Made by a program: the position numbers and the translations under genes. The notes under the pieces were generated by a model. It worked only from the letters and a program-made list of their open reading frames with translations. It had not been told where the DNA came from and did no database searches. Shown here piece by piece: positions 37,758-39,889 of a DNA stretch of 39,889 nucleotides (the stretch's first letter is position 1; each line of letters starts with the position of its first letter). Origin of the DNA: Streptomyces hydrogenans (GTDB taxonomy: Bacteria > Actinomycetota > Actinomycetes > Streptomycetales > Streptomycetaceae); the NCBI RefSeq assembly GCF_014656075.1, contig NZ_BNBS01000077.1:1-39889 (forward strand), read 5' to 3'.

Positions 37758-39889
37758 AGCACCCCCGCATGAAGCACCCCCGCGCCACCGGCCTCGGCGC
37801 CCTGCTCGCCGCCCTCGTGCTCGCCCTGCTCCCGCTGCCCCGGGACCCCGCCGCGGCCGCCGCGGAACCGGACGGCTCGGCCGTCACCCAGCGCGGCACC
37901 AAGGGCCCGTACGACGACTTCTCCGACCTGGAGGTGACCGTCCACCAGACGCGGAACCTGCGCGGACAGGGCCTGCGGGTCACCTGGAAGGGCGGCACGC
38001 CGACGCAGGGCACGGCCACCGACTACCTCCAGATCATGCAGTGCTGGGGCGACGACCCGGCCGGCCCGAAGCGCGAGCAGTGCCAGTACGGCGCCTCCCG
38101 CATCGGCCCCGGCAACGGCAACTACGGCTCGTTCATCGGCCAGCGGCTGATCCCCGTCGGATCCGACCCGCTGGAGACCGAGTACGACGAGCCGATCCCC
38201 TACCCGGGCCTGCCCGGACAGACGACCGACCCGTTCGTCCCCTTCACGCCCGTCTCGGGCGCCCCCACGGCCTCGCTCACCGACTGGACCTACTTCAACC
38301 CCAGCGACACCAACGAGGAGGCGTTCGCCCGCACCCAGGTCGACGGCACCGGCGAGACGGCCTTCAACCTCCAGTCCACCCGGGAGGCCCCGCACCTCGG
38401 CTGCGGCGATCCCGTCGGCACCGGGACCGCCGTCCGCGGCCGGGGCTGCTGGCTCGTCGTGGTGCCCCGCGGCTCCCACGAGCCGGACGGCTCGACCGGC
38501 AACAACCTCCGCCCGCACACCTCGCCGCTGTCCACGAGCAACTGGAACCGGCGGATGGTCTTCCCGCTCGACTTCCTCCCCGTCGGCGACGCCTGCCCCA
38601 CCGACAAGGCCGAGCGCCGGATCACCGGCTCCGAACTGGTCACGGACGCCGTCACCTCCTGGCAGTCCGCCCTGTGCGCCGGCGGCGCCACCCGCTTCAC
38701 CTTCACCCAGCGCGGCGAGGAGCAGGTCCGCTTCGGCCTGCTCAACCCCACCACCACCTCACCCGGCCTCGGCTTCACCGTCGCGCCCGTCGAGGGCGGC
38801 GAGAAGGCCGGCTTCGTGCACGCCCCCGTCGCCGTCAGCGCCCTCACCGTCGGCTTCTACTGGGAGGCCGAGAAGATCGGGCTCGTGAAGGACCTGCGGC
38901 TGAACCCGCGGCTCCTCGCGAAGCTGCTGACCGCCTCGTACCCGTACGACGTCCGCTTCGTCACCCGGGCGACGCCCGCCCCGGACCACCTCAAGGACAA
39001 TCCGCTGTCCATCCTGCGGGACCCGGAATTCCTGGACCTCAATCCGCAATTCAGGACCTTCCTCCAGGCGCCCCAGAACTATCCCGGCGGAATCCTCCTC
39101 TCCGCCGAACGGTCGGACGTCACGCGCGTCGTCTGGAACTACGTCCGGGCCGATGCGGCGGCCCGCGATTTCCTGGGCGGAAAAGCAGATCCGTGGGGCA
39201 TGAAGGTCAACCCCCACTTCAAGGAACTGGACCTCGCCCGGAACGGCTCCGACGAATTCCCGAAGGCCGACCCCACCCTCACCGAACTCTCCCCGGCCCC
39301 GGGACAGCCCGGCGTCTCCTACGGCCTCCTGGAACGCTCCCCCTACGGCACCGACCTCCACGACGTCGCGCGCTGGGTGCGCCGGGGCACCAACGGCGCC
39401 AAGGACCAGGTGGCCACCGACTCCTTCACCAACGAGCCCAAGCTCGTCTCCGGCCTGGTCCTGCCCGGCGCCCGCCGGGCCTACGGCATCACCGACACCG
39501 CCTCCGCCGCCCGCTACCAGCTCCAGACCGCCGCCCTGCCGAACGCCGACGGCACCTACGTCGCGCCCACCACCGGCGCCATGCTCCAGGCGGTCGGACA
39601 GTTCCGCGACACGGCCGTCCCCGGGGTCCTCGCCCCCGACCCGGCCCGCGCGCGCGAGGGCGCCTACCCGCTCACGGTCGTCACCTACGCCGCCGCCTCC
39701 GACCGGCTGCCCGCCGACGTCCGCAAGGACTACGCGCGGGTGATGCGGTACGCGGCGGGCCCCGGCCAGAAGCAGGGCGTCGCCCCCGGCGAACTGCCCC
39801 TCGGCTACGCCCCCCTGCCCGCCGGACTCGAGGCCCGCGAGCTGGCCGCCGCCGACCGGCTGGAGCGCGGCGCCCCGCCCGGGCCCGGC
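37754..39889 (+). CDS. very large exported PstS-related protein, 3'-truncated by window edge
   Basis: The frame from GTG 37754 stays open for at least 712 codons to the last base. A Sec signal peptide (LGALLAALVLALLPLPRDPAAAA, about residues 14-36) is followed by a first region with RNLRGQGLRVTWKGGTPT and LQIMQCWGDDPAG..REQC, cysteine-bearing and beta-rich, then a long region with LGFTVAPVEGGEKAGF, FVHAPVAVSALTVGF, LRLNPRLLAKLLTASYP, FLDLNPQF, and finally AYPLTVVTYAA..DVRKDYARVMRYAAGPGQKQGVAPGELPLGYAPLPAGL, which resembles the last part of PstS-type proteins. It overlaps the PstS-like gene by 4 bases. It may be a second, larger binding or scaffold protein of the same importer. No enzyme motif is recognised. 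Confidence 0.75.
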   Translation, partial: MKHPRMKHPRATGLGALLAALVLALLPLPRDPAAAAAEPDGSAVTQRGTKGPYDDFSDLEVTVHQTRNLRGQGLRVTWKGGTPTQGTATDYLQIMQCWGDDPAGPKREQCQYGASRIGPGNGNYGSFIGQRLIPVGSDPLETEYDEPIPYPGLPGQTTDPFVPFTPVSGAPTASLTDWTYFNPSDTNEEAFARTQVDGTGETAFNLQSTREAPHLGCGDPVGTGTAVRGRGCWLVVVPRGSHEPDGSTGNNLRPHTSPLSTSNWNRRMVFPLDFLPVGDACPTDKAERRITGSELVTDAVTSWQSALCAGGATRFTFTQRGEEQVRFGLLNPTTTSPGLGFTVAPVEGGEKAGFVHAPVAVSALTVGFYWEAEKIGLVKDLRLNPRLLAKLLTASYPYDVRFVTRATPAPDHLKDNPLSILRDPEFLDLNPQFRTFLQAPQNYPGGILLSAERSDVTRVVWNYVRADAAARDFLGGKADPWGMKVNPHFKELDLARNGSDEFPKADPTLTELSPAPGQPGVSYGLLERSPYGTDLHDVARWVRRGTNGAKDQVATDSFTNEPKLVSGLVLPGARRAYGITDTASAARYQLQTAALPNADGTYVAPTTGAMLQAVGQFRDTAVPGVLAPDPARAREGAYPLTVVTYAAASDRLPADVRKDYARVMRYAAGPGQKQGVAPGELPLGYAPLPAGLEARELAAADRLERGAPPGPG

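Overview
The window is high-GC actinobacterial DNA (roughly 72% G+C by eye). Codon third positions are almost always G or C, GTG/TTG starts are common, and 4-bp GTGA/ATGA gene overlaps are frequent. Gene content and order point to a Streptomyces chromosome core: the afsQ1-afsQ2-lipoprotein operon facing sigQ is diagnostic, and the protein sequences match what I remember of the S. coelicolor AfsQ1/SigQ proteins. I saw no insertion sequence, integrase, tRNA, rRNA or CRISPR array.

Layout. 1-1.2 kb: 3' part of a polysialyltransferase-like glycosyltransferase. 1.3-2.6 kb: an M20 amidohydrolase behind a perfect inverted repeat. 2.7-9.9 kb: a nucleoside uptake and salvage block, consisting of a BMP-type nucleoside-binding lipoprotein, a two-NBD ABC ATPase, two permeases, cytidine deaminase and thymidine phosphorylase. 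9.9-16.7 kb: mixed genes (HAD phosphatase, STAS protein, SnoaL-tailed ECF sigma factor, L,D-transpeptidase, MFS exporter with divergent LysR regulator, alpha/beta hydrolase lacking the usual serine, GNAT). 16.8-18.0 kb: adenosine deaminase. 18.2-19.5 kb: small exported protein, PspC, VanZ-like protein. 19.6-23.3 kb: AfsQ two-component operon and sigQ. 23.4-26.0 kb: P-loop uridine-kinase-like protein, second small exported protein, TerD-domain protein. 26.1-29.4 kb: deoC followed by two aldehyde dehydrogenase genes, one lacking the catalytic half. 29.7-31.9 kb: a secreted surface protein with a non-LPXTG C-terminal anchor tail, followed by a lipoprotein-type class F sortase. 31.98-32.33 kb: sixteen copies of a 22-bp tandem repeat in an intergenic gap. 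32.4-33.6 kb: PH-domain membrane protein and a two-repeat YegP/DUF1508 protein. 33.6-39.9 kb: a phosphate-transport-like operon (PstC, PstA, a membrane-anchored PstS, and a very large exported protein running off the window), each of the last three joins being tight or overlapping.

How it works together. The genes of the BMP/ABC block, deoA, add and deoC make a coherent pathway: nucleosides are imported, (deoxy)cytidine and (deoxy)adenosine are deaminated, thymidine/deoxyuridine is phosphorolysed, deoxyribose-5-P is cleaved to glyceraldehyde-3-P and acetaldehyde, and the ALDH genes behind deoC presumably oxidise the acetaldehyde. Five copies of one 12-bp palindrome (CTACGCGCGTAG, 10/12 to 12/12 matches) sit immediately upstream of exactly these five transcription units, across 27 kb, and define a local nucleoside regulon whose regulator is not in the window. 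A second regulatory layer is the OmpR-type direct repeat GTnAC-N6-GTnAC, present at the afsQ1/sigQ divergent promoter and also upstream of the L,D-transpeptidase and the sortase-linked surface protein. The least explained systems are the sortase/substrate pair and the Pst-like operon with two exported binding-protein-like products.
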